DNA of 44,104 nt from Halomonas halodenitrificans DSM 735 (lineage in GTDB: Bacteria; Pseudomonadota; Gammaproteobacteria; Pseudomonadales; Halomonadaceae), in contig NZ_JHVH01000028.1 of the NCBI RefSeq assembly GCF_000620045.1, positions 1-44,104 of the forward strand, read 5' to 3'. The notes under the pieces were generated by a model that was not told the origin of the DNA, did not search any database, and saw only the letters and a program-made list of their open reading frames with translations. The stretch's first letter is position 1. Each line of letters starts with the position of its first letter. Positions 12,384 to 20,475 of this stretch are shown here, in pieces. The position numbers and the translations under genes are program-made.

Positions 12384-13118
12384 ATGAGCAGTGCCTGGCA
12401 GGAAGAGGTTGCGGCCGCCGCCAGGGCCGGCAATCGGATCAGCGATCGTTTTATCGTCGACCAGGTGCGTCGCGCCGTGTTGATGCAGCGCCTCCCTCCG
12501 GGCACGCGTCTGCCGGAGGTGACGCTGGGCGAGGTCTTCGGGGTCAGTCGGTCGGTGGTGCGCAAGGCCCTGACTCGTCTCGCCTCCGAGCACGTGGTGG
12601 ACCAGCGCCCCAACCAGGTGGCACGGGTCCGCGCGCCGAGCATCGAGGAAACCCGCGAGACCTTCGCCGCCCGGCGTCTGGTCGAGGGCGAGGTGGCCGC
12701 GTTGCTGGCCGGTGGCCTCGACACCGTCACGGCGGCGCGCCTCGAGCGCGAGATCGAACGCGAGATCGAGGCCCACGAGCGCGGCGATGAGCCGGCGCGT
12801 ATCGAGCACTCCCTGGCGATCCATCACCTGCTGGCGGACCAGTCACCGAATCGCGTACTGGGCACGATGCTCACCGACCTGATCCTGCGCACCTCCATCG
12901 TGATTGCCCTCTACAAGCGGCCGAATCTCGGCACCTGCTACCTGAAGGGAGATCATCCCTCGCTGCTGGCTGCCCTCCGGCAGGGCAAGGACGATGCCGA
13001 GGGAGCGAGGGAGGCTATCGTTGCGCACCTGGCGAGTCTCGAGGCGTTGCTCGACCTCGGTCTTCGCGAGGAAGAGACGGACCTGCACAGCATCTTCGCC
13101 GGTGTTGCCACGAGCTGA
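12384..13118 (+). CDS. GntR family transcriptional regulator, FCD domain
   Basis: Predicted DNA-binding regulator of 244 residues. The N-terminal winged helix-turn-helix (about residues 18-88) includes RRAVLMQRLPPGTRLPEVTL and LGEVFGVSRSVVRKALTRLASE. The rest is an all-helical FCD ligand domain with ARRLVEGEVAALLAGG, a His-containing core IEHSLAIHHLLADQSPN and a C-terminal REAIVAHLASLEALL, in line with metal-dependent organic-acid sensing. Start at 12384 behind GGGAGGGG. The ligand is unknown. It is divergent from the DJ-1 gene and upstream of modABC, without evidence that it controls either. Confidence 0.9.
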   Translation: MSSAWQEEVAAAARAGNRISDRFIVDQVRRAVLMQRLPPGTRLPEVTLGEVFGVSRSVVRKALTRLASEHVVDQRPNQVARVRAPSIEETRETFAARRLVEGEVAALLAGGLDTVTAARLEREIEREIEAHERGDEPARIEHSLAIHHLLADQSPNRVLGTMLTDLILRTSIVIALYKRPNLGTCYLKGDHPSLLAALRQGKDDAEGAREAIVAHLASLEALLDLGLREEETDLHSIFAGVATS

Positions 13119-13254
13119 GTGCCGTGCCTGTCCCGGGTGGGGCTGGTTCGCTTGCATCTGACCCCCATCGTTACTGGGCTTCACGGTGGTGTGGGTTGTG
13201 GGCACCGGCGGGCTGTCGGACAATGCGTCCACTCATGCCTTGCGGAGCCCCGCC

Positions 13255-14067
13255 ATGCGGCCCTTTATACGCTCAGGATATTGCGCCCTGCTGATGGGCC
13301 TTGCGCTACTGCTGTCCACACCGACTCTGGCCAAGCCACCTATCGTGGCGGCGGCCTCTTCCCTGCAGGCGGTCTTTCCGCACCTCGCCGAGGCATTCGA
13401 AGCCGAGACAGGCGAGTCGCTACGGGTCAACTTCGGCTCGTCGGGTAATTTCCGCCGCCAGATCGGCCAGGGCGCTCCCTTCGAGCTCTTCCTTTCCGCC
13501 GATGAGGCCTATGTGCTGGCGCTGCACGAGGCGGGCCGCCTCGAGGACGCGGGGCGGGTCTATGCAGAGGGGCGGCTGGTTTGGCTGCAGAGAAAGCAGG
13601 AACCGGGGCGCCTGCCCAGCGAGGAAGACTCGCTGGCGGCGGTGCGAGAGGCGGTCGCGGCGCATGCCGCCGGAGAGGGGCGGGCGCGTATCGCCCTGGC
13701 CAATCCCGAGCATGCCCCCTACGGCGTGGCGGCACGACAGACACTGGCCCATGCCGGGCTCTGGGAGCCCAGCGAGCCACTGCGAGTGCTGGGGGAGAAC
13801 GTCGCCCAGGCGACCCGCTTTGCCCTCTCGGCGGATGCCCGCGGCGGCCTGGTGGCCTGGTCCCAGGCATTGGCGCCGGCCGTGGCGGCACGCAGCGAGT
13901 TCGTGATGATCCCGGCCGAGTGGCATCGGCCCCTGGTGCAGCGCATGGCGCTGGTGAAAGGGGCCGGTGAGACCGCGCGGGCCTTCTATGCCTGGCTTCA
14001 GCGGGAAGAGGCGCGCCGGATCCTGGCCGACTACGGTTTCCGTATCGCCGAGGCCGAGCCACGCTGA
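13255..14067 (+). CDS. modA: Molybdate ABC transporter, periplasmic binding protein
   Basis: Binds molybdate (and probably tungstate) in the periplasm. The 270-residue precursor begins with a signal peptide, MRPFIRSGYCALLMGLALLL, cleaved near LAKPP. ModA signatures follow: AAASSLQAVFPHLAEAFE, VNFGSSGNFRRQIGQGAPFE and LFLSADEAYV, where the Ser residues contact the oxyanion, and a C-terminal YAWLQREEARRILADYGF. The ATG at 13255 is chosen because GGAG precedes it and the signal peptide starts there. The TGATG junction with modB at 14065-14069 shows tight coupling. Confidence 0.94.
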   Translation: MRPFIRSGYCALLMGLALLLSTPTLAKPPIVAAASSLQAVFPHLAEAFEAETGESLRVNFGSSGNFRRQIGQGAPFELFLSADEAYVLALHEAGRLEDAGRVYAEGRLVWLQRKQEPGRLPSEEDSLAAVREAVAAHAAGEGRARIALANPEHAPYGVAARQTLAHAGLWEPSEPLRVLGENVAQATRFALSADARGGLVAWSQALAPAVAARSEFVMIPAEWHRPLVQRMALVKGAGETARAFYAWLQREEARRILADYGFRIAEAEPR

Positions 14068-14735
14068 TGGATTGGACGGCGCTCTCGGTCTCGTTGCACC
14101 TGGCTGGCCTCACGGCATTGCTGTTGTTGCCGGTGGGCGTATGGCTGGGGCGCTCCCTGGCCGCCAGCCGCCTGCGCGCCAAGCCCCTGGGGGAGGCGCT
14201 GATCGCCCTGCCGCTGGTGATGCCGCCCACGGTGCTGGGGTTCTATCTGATGCAGGCCTTTGGCAGCGAAGCCCCGTTCGGGGGGCTCTGGGCACGATGG
14301 TTCGGCGAGGGGCTCAACTTCACCTTCGAGGGCATCCTGCTCGCCTCCCTGGTGGCTAACCTGCCCTTCGCGGTCCAGCCGGTCCAGCGTGCCTTCGAGG
14401 CGGTGCCCGCCAACCTGCGCGAGGCGGCCTGGTGCAGCGGCCTGTCGCCGTTGCACACCCTGTGGCGCATCGAGCTGCCGCTGGTCTGGCCGGGCATCGT
14501 GTCGGCCATGGCGCTCACTTTCGCCCATACCCTCGGGGAATTCGGGGTTATCCTGATGGTGGGTGGCTCCATTGATGGCGAGACCCGCACCCTGGCCATC
14601 GCCATCTACGATCGAGTGCAGGCCTTCGACGAGAGTGGGGCGGCCATCATGTCGGCGATGCTGCTGCTGGTGTCCTTCATCACCATTGGCGTGGTCTACG
14701 GCCTCGCGGGACGCAGGAGGTGGCGTCGTGCCTGA
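14067..14735 (+). CDS. modB: Molybdate ABC transporter, permease
   Basis: Inner-membrane permease of 222 residues with about five to six membrane helices. It has the family region ALIALPLVMPPTVLGFYLM and the EAA loop REAAWCSGLSPLHTLWRIELPLVWPGIVSA, which contacts the ATPase, followed by THTLGEFGVILMVGG, characteristic of ModB. The start shares one base with the modA stop, and its stop overlaps the modC GTG start. Confidence 0.95.
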   Translation: MDWTALSVSLHLAGLTALLLLPVGVWLGRSLAASRLRAKPLGEALIALPLVMPPTVLGFYLMQAFGSEAPFGGLWARWFGEGLNFTFEGILLASLVANLPFAVQPVQRAFEAVPANLREAAWCSGLSPLHTLWRIELPLVWPGIVSAMALTFAHTLGEFGVILMVGGSIDGETRTLAIAIYDRVQAFDESGAAIMSAMLLLVSFITIGVVYGLAGRRRWRRA

Positions 14736-15861
14736 GTCCACAGCGGCCCCGGCTCCCCTGGATGTCAGCCTGCATCAGTCGGGCCCCATCCCGCTGGCGG
14801 CGGACTTTCGCTGTGGGGCCGGCGAACTGCTGGCCCTGGTGGGGCCCTCGGGCAGCGGCAAGACCACCCTGCTGCGCAGTATCGCCGGCCTCTATCGCCC
14901 GGCCGCCGGGCGCATCGCCTGTGGCGAGGCGGTCTGGTTCGATGCCGACAGACGACTGGCACTGCCGCCCCAGCGTCGCCGCCTGGGCCTGGTGTTCCAG
15001 GACTATGCGCTGTTCCCCCACCTCACGGCGCTGGGTAACGTCATGGTGGCCCTGCATCATCTGCCGGCCGCCGAGCGGCGCCATCGGGCCGAGGAATGGC
15101 TGGCCCGGGTGCGGCTGGAAGGGCTGGCCGGGCGTCATCCGAGCGAACTCTCCGGCGGCCAGCGTCAGCGGGTGGCGCTGGCCCGGGCGCTGGCACGCGA
15201 GCCCCGGGTGCTGCTGCTCGACGAGCCCTTCTCGGCGGTGGATCAGGTGACTCGGCGCCGCTTGCAGCGCGAGCTGGCGTTGTTGCGCGAGGAGATCGCC
15301 ATCCCCATCGTGCTGGTCACCCATGACCTCGATGAGGCGGCGGCGCTGGCCGACCGCCTCTGTGTGCTGCACGCCGGGCGCACGCTTCAGGCCGGCCCAC
15401 CGGAGTCGCTGTTTCGGCGCCCCGCCTCACCCCAGGTGGCCCGGCTGCTCGATCGCCACAATGTCTTCGCAGGCGAGGTGGTGGCGGTAGGCGGCAAGCG
15501 CCGTCTGGCCTGGGGGCCCTGGCGCCTGGAGGTGGCCGAGGGACTCGAGTCACTGGCGCCGGGCACCCGCGTGGCCTGGTATTTGCCGTCCTCGGATGTG
15601 GTGCTGCACCGTCGGGGGCGTCCCTCGCTGGGCGAGCGCGAGAATCCGGTGCAAGCCCGGGTCGAGGAGCTGGTCGTGCTCGGCGGGATGGCCTCGGTTA
15701 CCCTGGCCTTCGATCACACGCCCCGGCGGCTCGGCTTCGAGATCGCCACCCATGCCGCCCGCCGTAATGGCCTGGCCCGGGGGGAGGCGGTACAGGTCTC
15801 GCTGCTCGCCGCGGGGATCCACCTGATGCCGGACGCCACCATCTCCGGCGATGACCCATGA
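14728..15861 (+). CDS. modC: Molybdate ABC transporter, ATPase
   Basis: Energises molybdate import. The 377-residue protein has Walker A GPSGSGKT (39-46), Q-loop VFQDYALFPHLT (89-100), signature LSGGQ (141-145), Walker B LLLDE (162-166) and switch His199 in VTHDLDEA. The C-terminal part (about residues 235-375) is a TOBE/MOP-like domain. I choose the GTG at 14728: AGGAGG stands exactly 7 bases upstream and it overlaps the modB stop; in-frame ATG codons further upstream lie inside modB. ModC proteins are usually about 350-380 residues. Confidence 0.93.
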   Translation: MPESTAAPAPLDVSLHQSGPIPLAADFRCGAGELLALVGPSGSGKTTLLRSIAGLYRPAAGRIACGEAVWFDADRRLALPPQRRRLGLVFQDYALFPHLTALGNVMVALHHLPAAERRHRAEEWLARVRLEGLAGRHPSELSGGQRQRVALARALAREPRVLLLDEPFSAVDQVTRRRLQRELALLREEIAIPIVLVTHDLDEAAALADRLCVLHAGRTLQAGPPESLFRRPASPQVARLLDRHNVFAGEVVAVGGKRRLAWGPWRLEVAEGLESLAPGTRVAWYLPSSDVVLHRRGRPSLGERENPVQARVEELVVLGGMASVTLAFDHTPRRLGFEIATHAARRNGLARGEAVQVSLLAAGIHLMPDATISGDDP

Positions 15862-15868
15862 GTTTGCC

Positions 15869-16357
15869 ATGAAGAATTGCGTGACTACCGCCATCCTTGC
15901 CCTGGCTCTTCTCTCGCCCGTCTCGGCAAGCGTTGCCGAGACGGGCGTGGAGCGCCTGCCGCTCACCGTCTCTACCGACACGGGGCCACACGAATTCCGC
16001 GTTGAGGTGGCGGACGAATCGGCCGAGCGCAGCCGTGGCCTGATGGGCCGCGAGCAACTCGCCGAGGACGCAGGAATGCTGTTTCTCTACGCTACGGAGA
16101 AGCCCGGCAGCAGCGGTTTCTGGATGTATAATACCCTGATTCCACTGGATATCGCCTTTATCGACGGGGAGGGGCTCATCGTCTCGACCCATACCATGAC
16201 GCCCTGCGGCTCGGATGCTCCTGCCGGGTGTCCGGTGACGCGGCCGGGAATGCCCTATCGGGCCGCGCTGGAGGTCAATGCCGGCCTCTTCGAAGCGCAT
16301 GGCATCGGCGCCGGGGACTGTGTCGCCTGGCCGGGCCACGAGGCACGCTGCGAATGA
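15869..16357 (+). CDS. DUF192 family secreted protein
   Basis: A 162-residue precursor with a clear signal peptide, MKNCVTTAILALALLSPVSA, then a DUF192 domain: VADESAERSRGLMGREQLAEDAGMLF, SGFWMYNTLIPLDIAFID, MTPC and a C-terminal GAGDCVAW. The function of DUF192 is not established. Three conserved-looking cysteines (in MTPCGSD, GCPVT and GDCVAW) could form disulphides in the periplasm. An in-frame ATG at 15851 overlaps modC and would add six residues before the signal peptide; I prefer 15869 for the signal peptide, but neither start has a strong ribosome binding site. Overlap or close spacing with modC suggests the same transcript. Confidence 0.85.
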   Translation: MKNCVTTAILALALLSPVSASVAETGVERLPLTVSTDTGPHEFRVEVADESAERSRGLMGREQLAEDAGMLFLYATEKPGSSGFWMYNTLIPLDIAFIDGEGLIVSTHTMTPCGSDAPAGCPVTRPGMPYRAALEVNAGLFEAHGIGAGDCVAWPGHEARCE

Positions 16358-16522
16358 GTGTTCGGGCTGATATTCAACGCTGGGCCCCTTAGAATGGGCT
16401 GGGGTGGCGTCAGGCTTGCCGACAGGCTCGTCCACGGCTGCCGGCCCACCGCGCCGACACATCGTGTTACTCATAACCATAACCGCGCCGCGCCGGATGG
16501 GGCGTCGCTGCAAGGACACGCC

Positions 16523-17533
16523 ATGACAACGTATCGATCGCTTGCCAAGCTGGCCGCCGCCCTGGCCGGTGCCGCCGTACTCACCGCCTCGCTCTCTGTC
16601 CAGGCGCGCGAAATCGCCGTTTCCACCGTGCTCTCCGATGCCTTCCCCTGGGGCCAGGCCGCCGAGAAGTGGGCGGAGCTGGTGAAGGAGCGCTCCGATG
16701 GGCGCATCACCATGCGCGTCTATCCCAATTCCCAGCTGGTCAACGGGGATCAGACCCGGGAGTTTTCCGCCATGCGTTCCGGGCTGATCGACGCCGCGGT
16801 GGGCTCCACGATCAACTGGTCGCCCCAGGTGCCGGAGCTCAATCTCTTTTCCCTGCCCTTCTTCCTGCCCGACGAGGCGGCGGTGGATGCCGTTACCGGC
16901 GGTGAGGCGGGTGAGAGGATCTTCGCGGCCATCGAATCCAGGGATGTCATCCCGCTGGGGTGGGGCGAGAACGGTTTCCGCCAGCTCTCCAACTCGCGTG
17001 GCGCGATCGATGAGCCCCAGGACCTCGAGGGGCTGAAGATTCGAGTGGTGGGCTCGCCGCTGTTTCAGGATACCTTCGATGCCCTGGGGGCCGATCCGAC
17101 CCAGATGAGTTGGGCCGATGCCAAGCCGGCCTTGACGACCGGGGCGGTGGATGGTCAGGAGAATCCGCTCTCGGTATTCGACGTGGCGCGCATCGATCAG
17201 GTGGGCCAGGCGCATCTGACCCTGTGGAACTACATGAACGATCCGCTGATTTTCGCCGTCAATCGCCAGGTCTGGGAGTCGTTGGACGAGGGCGACCAGA
17301 CGATGCTGCGCGAGGCCGCCGTGGAGGCGGGCGAGTGGGAGATGGCCATGACCCGGGAGGAAGAGAGCGAGCGCCTGGCCGCCATCCAGGAGCGTGGCGT
17401 CACCGTGACGGAACTCTCGGATGCCCAGTACGATGCCTTCGTCGAGGCCACCTCCAGCGTGCATGATGAATGGGTGCCGAAGATCGGGGCGGAGATCGTC
17501 GAGGCCGCTCGCGTCGCCGTCGAGTCACGCTGA
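16523..17533 (+). CDS. TRAP transporter substrate-binding protein, DctP type
   Basis: Periplasmic binding protein of 336 residues for an unknown organic acid. Signal peptide MTTYRSLAKLAAALAGAAVL, mature start near AREIAVST. Family features are DGRITMRVYPNSQLVNGDQT, GWGENGFRQLSNSRGAI, and LEGLKIRVVGSPLFQDTFDALGADP with the Arg that binds the carboxylate, plus ALTTGAVDGQENPLSV. AAGGACACGCC precedes the ATG at 16523. The genes for the membrane subunits follow directly (DctQ 66 bases later). The substrate cannot be assigned from sequence. Confidence 0.92.
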   Translation: MTTYRSLAKLAAALAGAAVLTASLSVQAREIAVSTVLSDAFPWGQAAEKWAELVKERSDGRITMRVYPNSQLVNGDQTREFSAMRSGLIDAAVGSTINWSPQVPELNLFSLPFFLPDEAAVDAVTGGEAGERIFAAIESRDVIPLGWGENGFRQLSNSRGAIDEPQDLEGLKIRVVGSPLFQDTFDALGADPTQMSWADAKPALTTGAVDGQENPLSVFDVARIDQVGQAHLTLWNYMNDPLIFAVNRQVWESLDEGDQTMLREAAVEAGEWEMAMTREEESERLAAIQERGVTVTELSDAQYDAFVEATSSVHDEWVPKIGAEIVEAARVAVESR

Positions 17534-17598
17534 TTCCCGCCTGTCCTTCCCGTTACCGGTCGGCCCGCGTGGCCGGCCGCCGCCTTGAGAGGTGACGC

Positions 17599-18078
17599 AT
17601 GACGCCTTTCCCGGATGCCAGGCCGGAGCGCTGGCTGGCGAGCCTGGCCCTGGTGGTCATCGCGCTGATCAGTCTCGGCAATGTGGTGACCCGTTACATT
17701 ACCGGTGGCTCGCTGGCCTTTACCGAAGAGTTCTCGGTGTTCCTGCTGGTGGTGCTGACCTTCGGCGGCGCCGCCGTGGCGCTGCGGCGCGACGGCCATA
17801 TTCGCATCGGCATGCTGGAGCGTGCCCTGCCATCGGGGCCACGTCGTTTTTTGGTGCTCTTCCAGGGTATCTGTGGGGTCGCGGTACTGGGGTTGATCAC
17901 CTGGTTCGGCGCCAGGCTGGCCTGGCAGGAGTACCAGTGGGAGACCCTCTCGCCGGGGTTGGGGCTGCCGCAGTGGTGGTATATCGTCTGGCTGCCGATG
18001 CTGGCGGCGTTGATGCTGGTTCGCCAGCTGCAACAGGTTCGTGACCGACTGCGTGGGGGTCTCGAGGATGAGTCCTGA
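17599..18078 (+). CDS. TRAP transporter small membrane subunit, DctQ type
   Basis: A 159-residue membrane protein with four hydrophobic segments. The pattern is standard for DctQ: first helix LASLALVVIALISLGNVVTRY, EEFSVFLLVVLTFGGAAVALRRDGHIRIGML, and a last helix PQWWYIVWLPMLAALMLV. It partners the DctM subunit encoded just downstream, whose start lies 11 bases inside this gene. GAGAGGTGACGC precedes the ATG. Confidence 0.93.
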   Translation: MTPFPDARPERWLASLALVVIALISLGNVVTRYITGGSLAFTEEFSVFLLVVLTFGGAAVALRRDGHIRIGMLERALPSGPRRFLVLFQGICGVAVLGLITWFGARLAWQEYQWETLSPGLGLPQWWYIVWLPMLAALMLVRQLQQVRDRLRGGLEDES

Positions 18079-19390
18079 CCTGTGGATGCTGCTGGCCTTC
18101 GCCGGGCTCTTGATTGCCGGGGTGCCGGTGGCCTTCTCCCTGGGGCTGGCCGGCGCCACGGGCATCCTGGCCGGGCTGTCGCCGGCGATGCTGGCGACGC
18201 TTGGCACCAATACCTACAACAGCATCGCCAAGTATCCGCTGATTGCCATACCCTTGTTTATCCTCACGGGGCTGATCTTCGAACGCTCCGGGGTCGCGCT
18301 GCGCCTGGTGCGTTTCGCCCAGGCGATGATCGGCCCGCGCCACGGTGGCCTGGCGCTGGTGGCGGTGCTGGTCTGCATGATCATGGGAGGCATGAGTGGC
18401 TCGGGGCCGGCGGATGCCGCCGCGGTGGCGATGGTGATGCTGCCCAGCATGACCCGGGCGGGCTATCCGAAGCCATTCTCCGCTACGCTGATCGCCGCCT
18501 CGGCCTCCACGGCGATCTTGATTCCGCCCTCGGTGGCGTTGATTCTCTATTCTATCGTCGTGCCGGGGGTCGATCTGCGGGCGCTGTTCGCCGCCGGGCT
18601 CTTCCCGGGGGTCCTCGCCGGCCTGGCGCTGCTGGTCCCCGCGCTGCTGGTCTCGCGTCGCTATGGTTGGGAGGGACGTGGCCGGGTGGGCGGCGCTGCG
18701 GAGGCGGGCGTCGAGCGCCTGCGGGTAGGCGAGACCTTCAAGCAGGCGATACCGGCCTTGTTCGCGCCGGTATTGATCCTGGGTGGGCTACGCTCCGGGC
18801 TCTTTACCCCCACCGAGGCGGCAGTGGTGGCGGTGGCCTACGGCGTGGTGGTCGGTCTCTTCGTGACCCGGGAGCTGGGGATGAAGGACCTCTGGGCGCT
18901 GTTCGGCGAGGCGGCGGTGATCTCCGGGGTGGTGATGTTGATCATCGCGCTGGCGGGCATCTTCGCCTGGGCGGGCACCATGCTGGGCACCTTCCGCCAT
19001 CTGGCGGAGTGGATCATCTCCCTCTCCGACAGCGGGGTCGTGTTGCTGGTGCTGATCATGCTGGCGGTACTGGCCGCCGGCATGTTGCTCGATGCCATCT
19101 CCATTTATCTGATCATGATGCCGATCCTGATTCCGGTGATGCAGCATTTCGAATGGAACCCGGTATGGTTCGGGATCCTGCTGGCGATGAATATTGCCAT
19201 CGGCCAGTTTACGCCACCGGTAGCGGTCAACCTGATGGTGACCACCGAGGTGGCCAGGATTCGCCTGGAACAGACCGTAGGCTGGGCGCTGCTGTTCGTG
19301 GTCGCCATGGCCGCCGCCCTGGGGCTGGTCGCCGTATTTCCGGAAATCGCCCTGTGGCTGCCGCGAACCCTGGGATACAACGTGGGGTAG
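18068..19390 (+). CDS. TRAP transporter large membrane subunit, DctM type
   Basis: Sodium-coupled transport subunit of about 440 residues with 11-13 hydrophobic segments. Recognisable parts are LLIAGVPVAFSLGLAGATG, YPLIAIPLFILTGLIFERSG, MIMGGMSGSGPADAAAVAMV (re-entrant loop with Na+-site residues), PSVALILYSIV, and IAIGQFTPPVAVNLMVT (second loop). The ATG at 18068 is the family start MSPDLWMLLAFAG and overlaps dctQ by 11 bases. No substrate can be predicted. Seventeen bases separate its stop from the convergent macrodomain gene, with no terminator visible. Confidence 0.95.
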   Translation: MSPDLWMLLAFAGLLIAGVPVAFSLGLAGATGILAGLSPAMLATLGTNTYNSIAKYPLIAIPLFILTGLIFERSGVALRLVRFAQAMIGPRHGGLALVAVLVCMIMGGMSGSGPADAAAVAMVMLPSMTRAGYPKPFSATLIAASASTAILIPPSVALILYSIVVPGVDLRALFAAGLFPGVLAGLALLVPALLVSRRYGWEGRGRVGGAAEAGVERLRVGETFKQAIPALFAPVLILGGLRSGLFTPTEAAVVAVAYGVVVGLFVTRELGMKDLWALFGEAAVISGVVMLIIALAGIFAWAGTMLGTFRHLAEWIISLSDSGVVLLVLIMLAVLAAGMLLDAISIYLIMMPILIPVMQHFEWNPVWFGILLAMNIAIGQFTPPVAVNLMVTTEVARIRLEQTVGWALLFVVAMAAALGLVAVFPEIALWLPRTLGYNVG

Positions 19391-19407
19391 GATGTCCAGG
19401 GAAGGGA

Positions 19408-19923
19408 TCAGCCCTCGTTCTGCAGGGTGGCCTGGGTACGCTGGAAGAGGACGGTACTCTCGGCGTCGAAGAGCACGAAGCGTACCCGCTCGATGTGAGG
19501 ACAGTCGGGCAGGGTAGCGATCACCGTCTCGAGCGCTACTCGCGCCGCCTCTTCCAACGGATAGCCGAAGGCGCCGGCGGAAAGTGCCGGGAAGGCGATG
19601 GAGCGCAGGCTCTCGCGTTCGGCCAGCACCAGGGCGTTCCGGTAGCAGTCGGCGAGCAGCACCTCGGCGGGCTTGTCGACGCCGTAGACCGGCCCCAGGC
19701 AGTGGATCACATGGCGGTTGGGTAAGGCGAAGGCTTCGGTGATCACCGCCTCTCCGGGTCGGATCGGCGCCAGCGATCGACAGGCACGATCGAGCTCCGG
19801 GCCGGCGGCGCGATGCAGGGCCCCGGCGACTCCACCACCGGTTCGCAGCTGGGCGTTGGCGGCGTTGACCACCGCATCGATGTCGGGTTGATGGGCGATA
19901 TCCCCCTGAATGCACTCGATCAT
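19408..19923 (-). CDS. Macrodomain protein (O-acetyl-ADP-ribose deacetylase, YmdB-like)
   Basis: A 171-residue single-domain macrodomain of the MacroD/YmdB class. Ligand motifs are GDIAHQPDIDAVVNAANAQL with the Asn pair, RTGGGVAGALHRAAG, and FPALSAGAFGYPLEEAARVAL. Such enzymes hydrolyse O-acetyl-ADP-ribose or remove ADP-ribose from proteins. AGGAGG lies just before the ATG at 19923. It is convergent with the TRAP genes and stands alone; nothing nearby suggests a toxin partner. Confidence 0.9.
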   Translation of the reverse strand: MIECIQGDIAHQPDIDAVVNAANAQLRTGGGVAGALHRAAGPELDRACRSLAPIRPGEAVITEAFALPNRHVIHCLGPVYGVDKPAEVLLADCYRNALVLAERESLRSIAFPALSAGAFGYPLEEAARVALETVIATLPDCPHIERVRFVLFDAESTVLFQRTQATLQNEG

Positions 19924-19979
19924 CCTGCCTCCTGAGATAAGCGACGATGGGGCGCGGGTGTGATTCGCGATGGACGGAT

Positions 19980-19985
19980 TATAAT
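19980..19985 (+). promoter_or_regulatory. Probable -10 element (TATAAT) before the DUF2798 gene
   Basis: A perfect TATAAT hexamer lies 50 bases upstream of the DUF2798 start. The corresponding -35 region is poor, so the promoter assignment is moderate. Confidence 0.4.
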
Positions 19986-20035
19986 CGGCGCCATTTCCCT
20001 CTTCACTCTCTCCTTACAGGCTATCAGGAGTTTCG

Positions 20036-20281
20036 ATGTTCTTCCCGCCGCGCCTTGCCCCCTTCGTCTTTGCCGTGCTGATGTCGCTCTATATGGTGTC
20101 CCTGATGACCTGCGTGATTACCTGGGTCAATACCGGCCTGGGCGAAGGTTTTATCGGCCGCTGGTGGCGTGCCTTCTATATCGCCTGGCCCGTCGCTTTT
20201 GCGCTGATCCTGGTGGGGGCGCCACGCCTGCAGCGCCTGGCGGCCAAGCTTGTTCGTCGGCCCGTCGGACAGCGAAGATAA
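20036..20281 (+). CDS. Small membrane protein, DUF2798 family
   Basis: An 81-residue protein with two membrane helices, about residues 8-31 and 46-64. The pattern RLAPFVFAVLMSLYMVSLMTCVITWVNTG and WWRAFYIAWPVAFALILVGAPRLQRLA fits DUF2798, a family of small two-helix membrane proteins without a known function. CAGGAG stands 5 bases before the ATG. It lies 194 bases upstream of the kamA-like gene on the same strand. Confidence 0.85.
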   Translation: MFFPPRLAPFVFAVLMSLYMVSLMTCVITWVNTGLGEGFIGRWWRAFYIAWPVAFALILVGAPRLQRLAAKLVRRPVGQRR

Positions 20282-20341
20282 TATTTGGACAAAATGTTGC
20301 GTTTTTCCCTTTTTACGCGACATTCGTTGCAAAAAGCGGCA

Positions 20342-20357
20342 GAAAGTTGAAACTTTC
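20342..20357. promoter_or_regulatory. Palindrome before the kamA-like gene
   Basis: GAAAGTT and AACTTTC are exact inverted repeats separated by GA, 119 bases before the KamA start. A second stem, CCGCCT/AGGCGG with a 4-base loop, follows at 20405-20420. The first could be an operator and the second a leader stem; no known binding consensus is matched. Confidence 0.35.
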
Positions 20358-20475
20358 GCCTCCCCGCTGTACCAATGGCCTCCCCCTTATAACCGATGCC
20401 GGCACCGCCTTCCGAGGCGGAAGCCCCGGCCCCTTGTGCCTGGGTACGCCGGATGTGACAGCAGGAGGAGGCGAG

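Noticed and set aside
16358..16522. Upstream extension of the DctP gene through this gap
   Set aside because: The frame is open but has no homology; signal peptide and ribosome binding site place the start at 16523.
19408..19923. Macrodomain gene as part of a DarTG-like toxin-antitoxin pair
   Set aside because: No ADP-ribosyltransferase toxin gene is adjacent; the protein is a stand-alone YmdB-type macrodomain.
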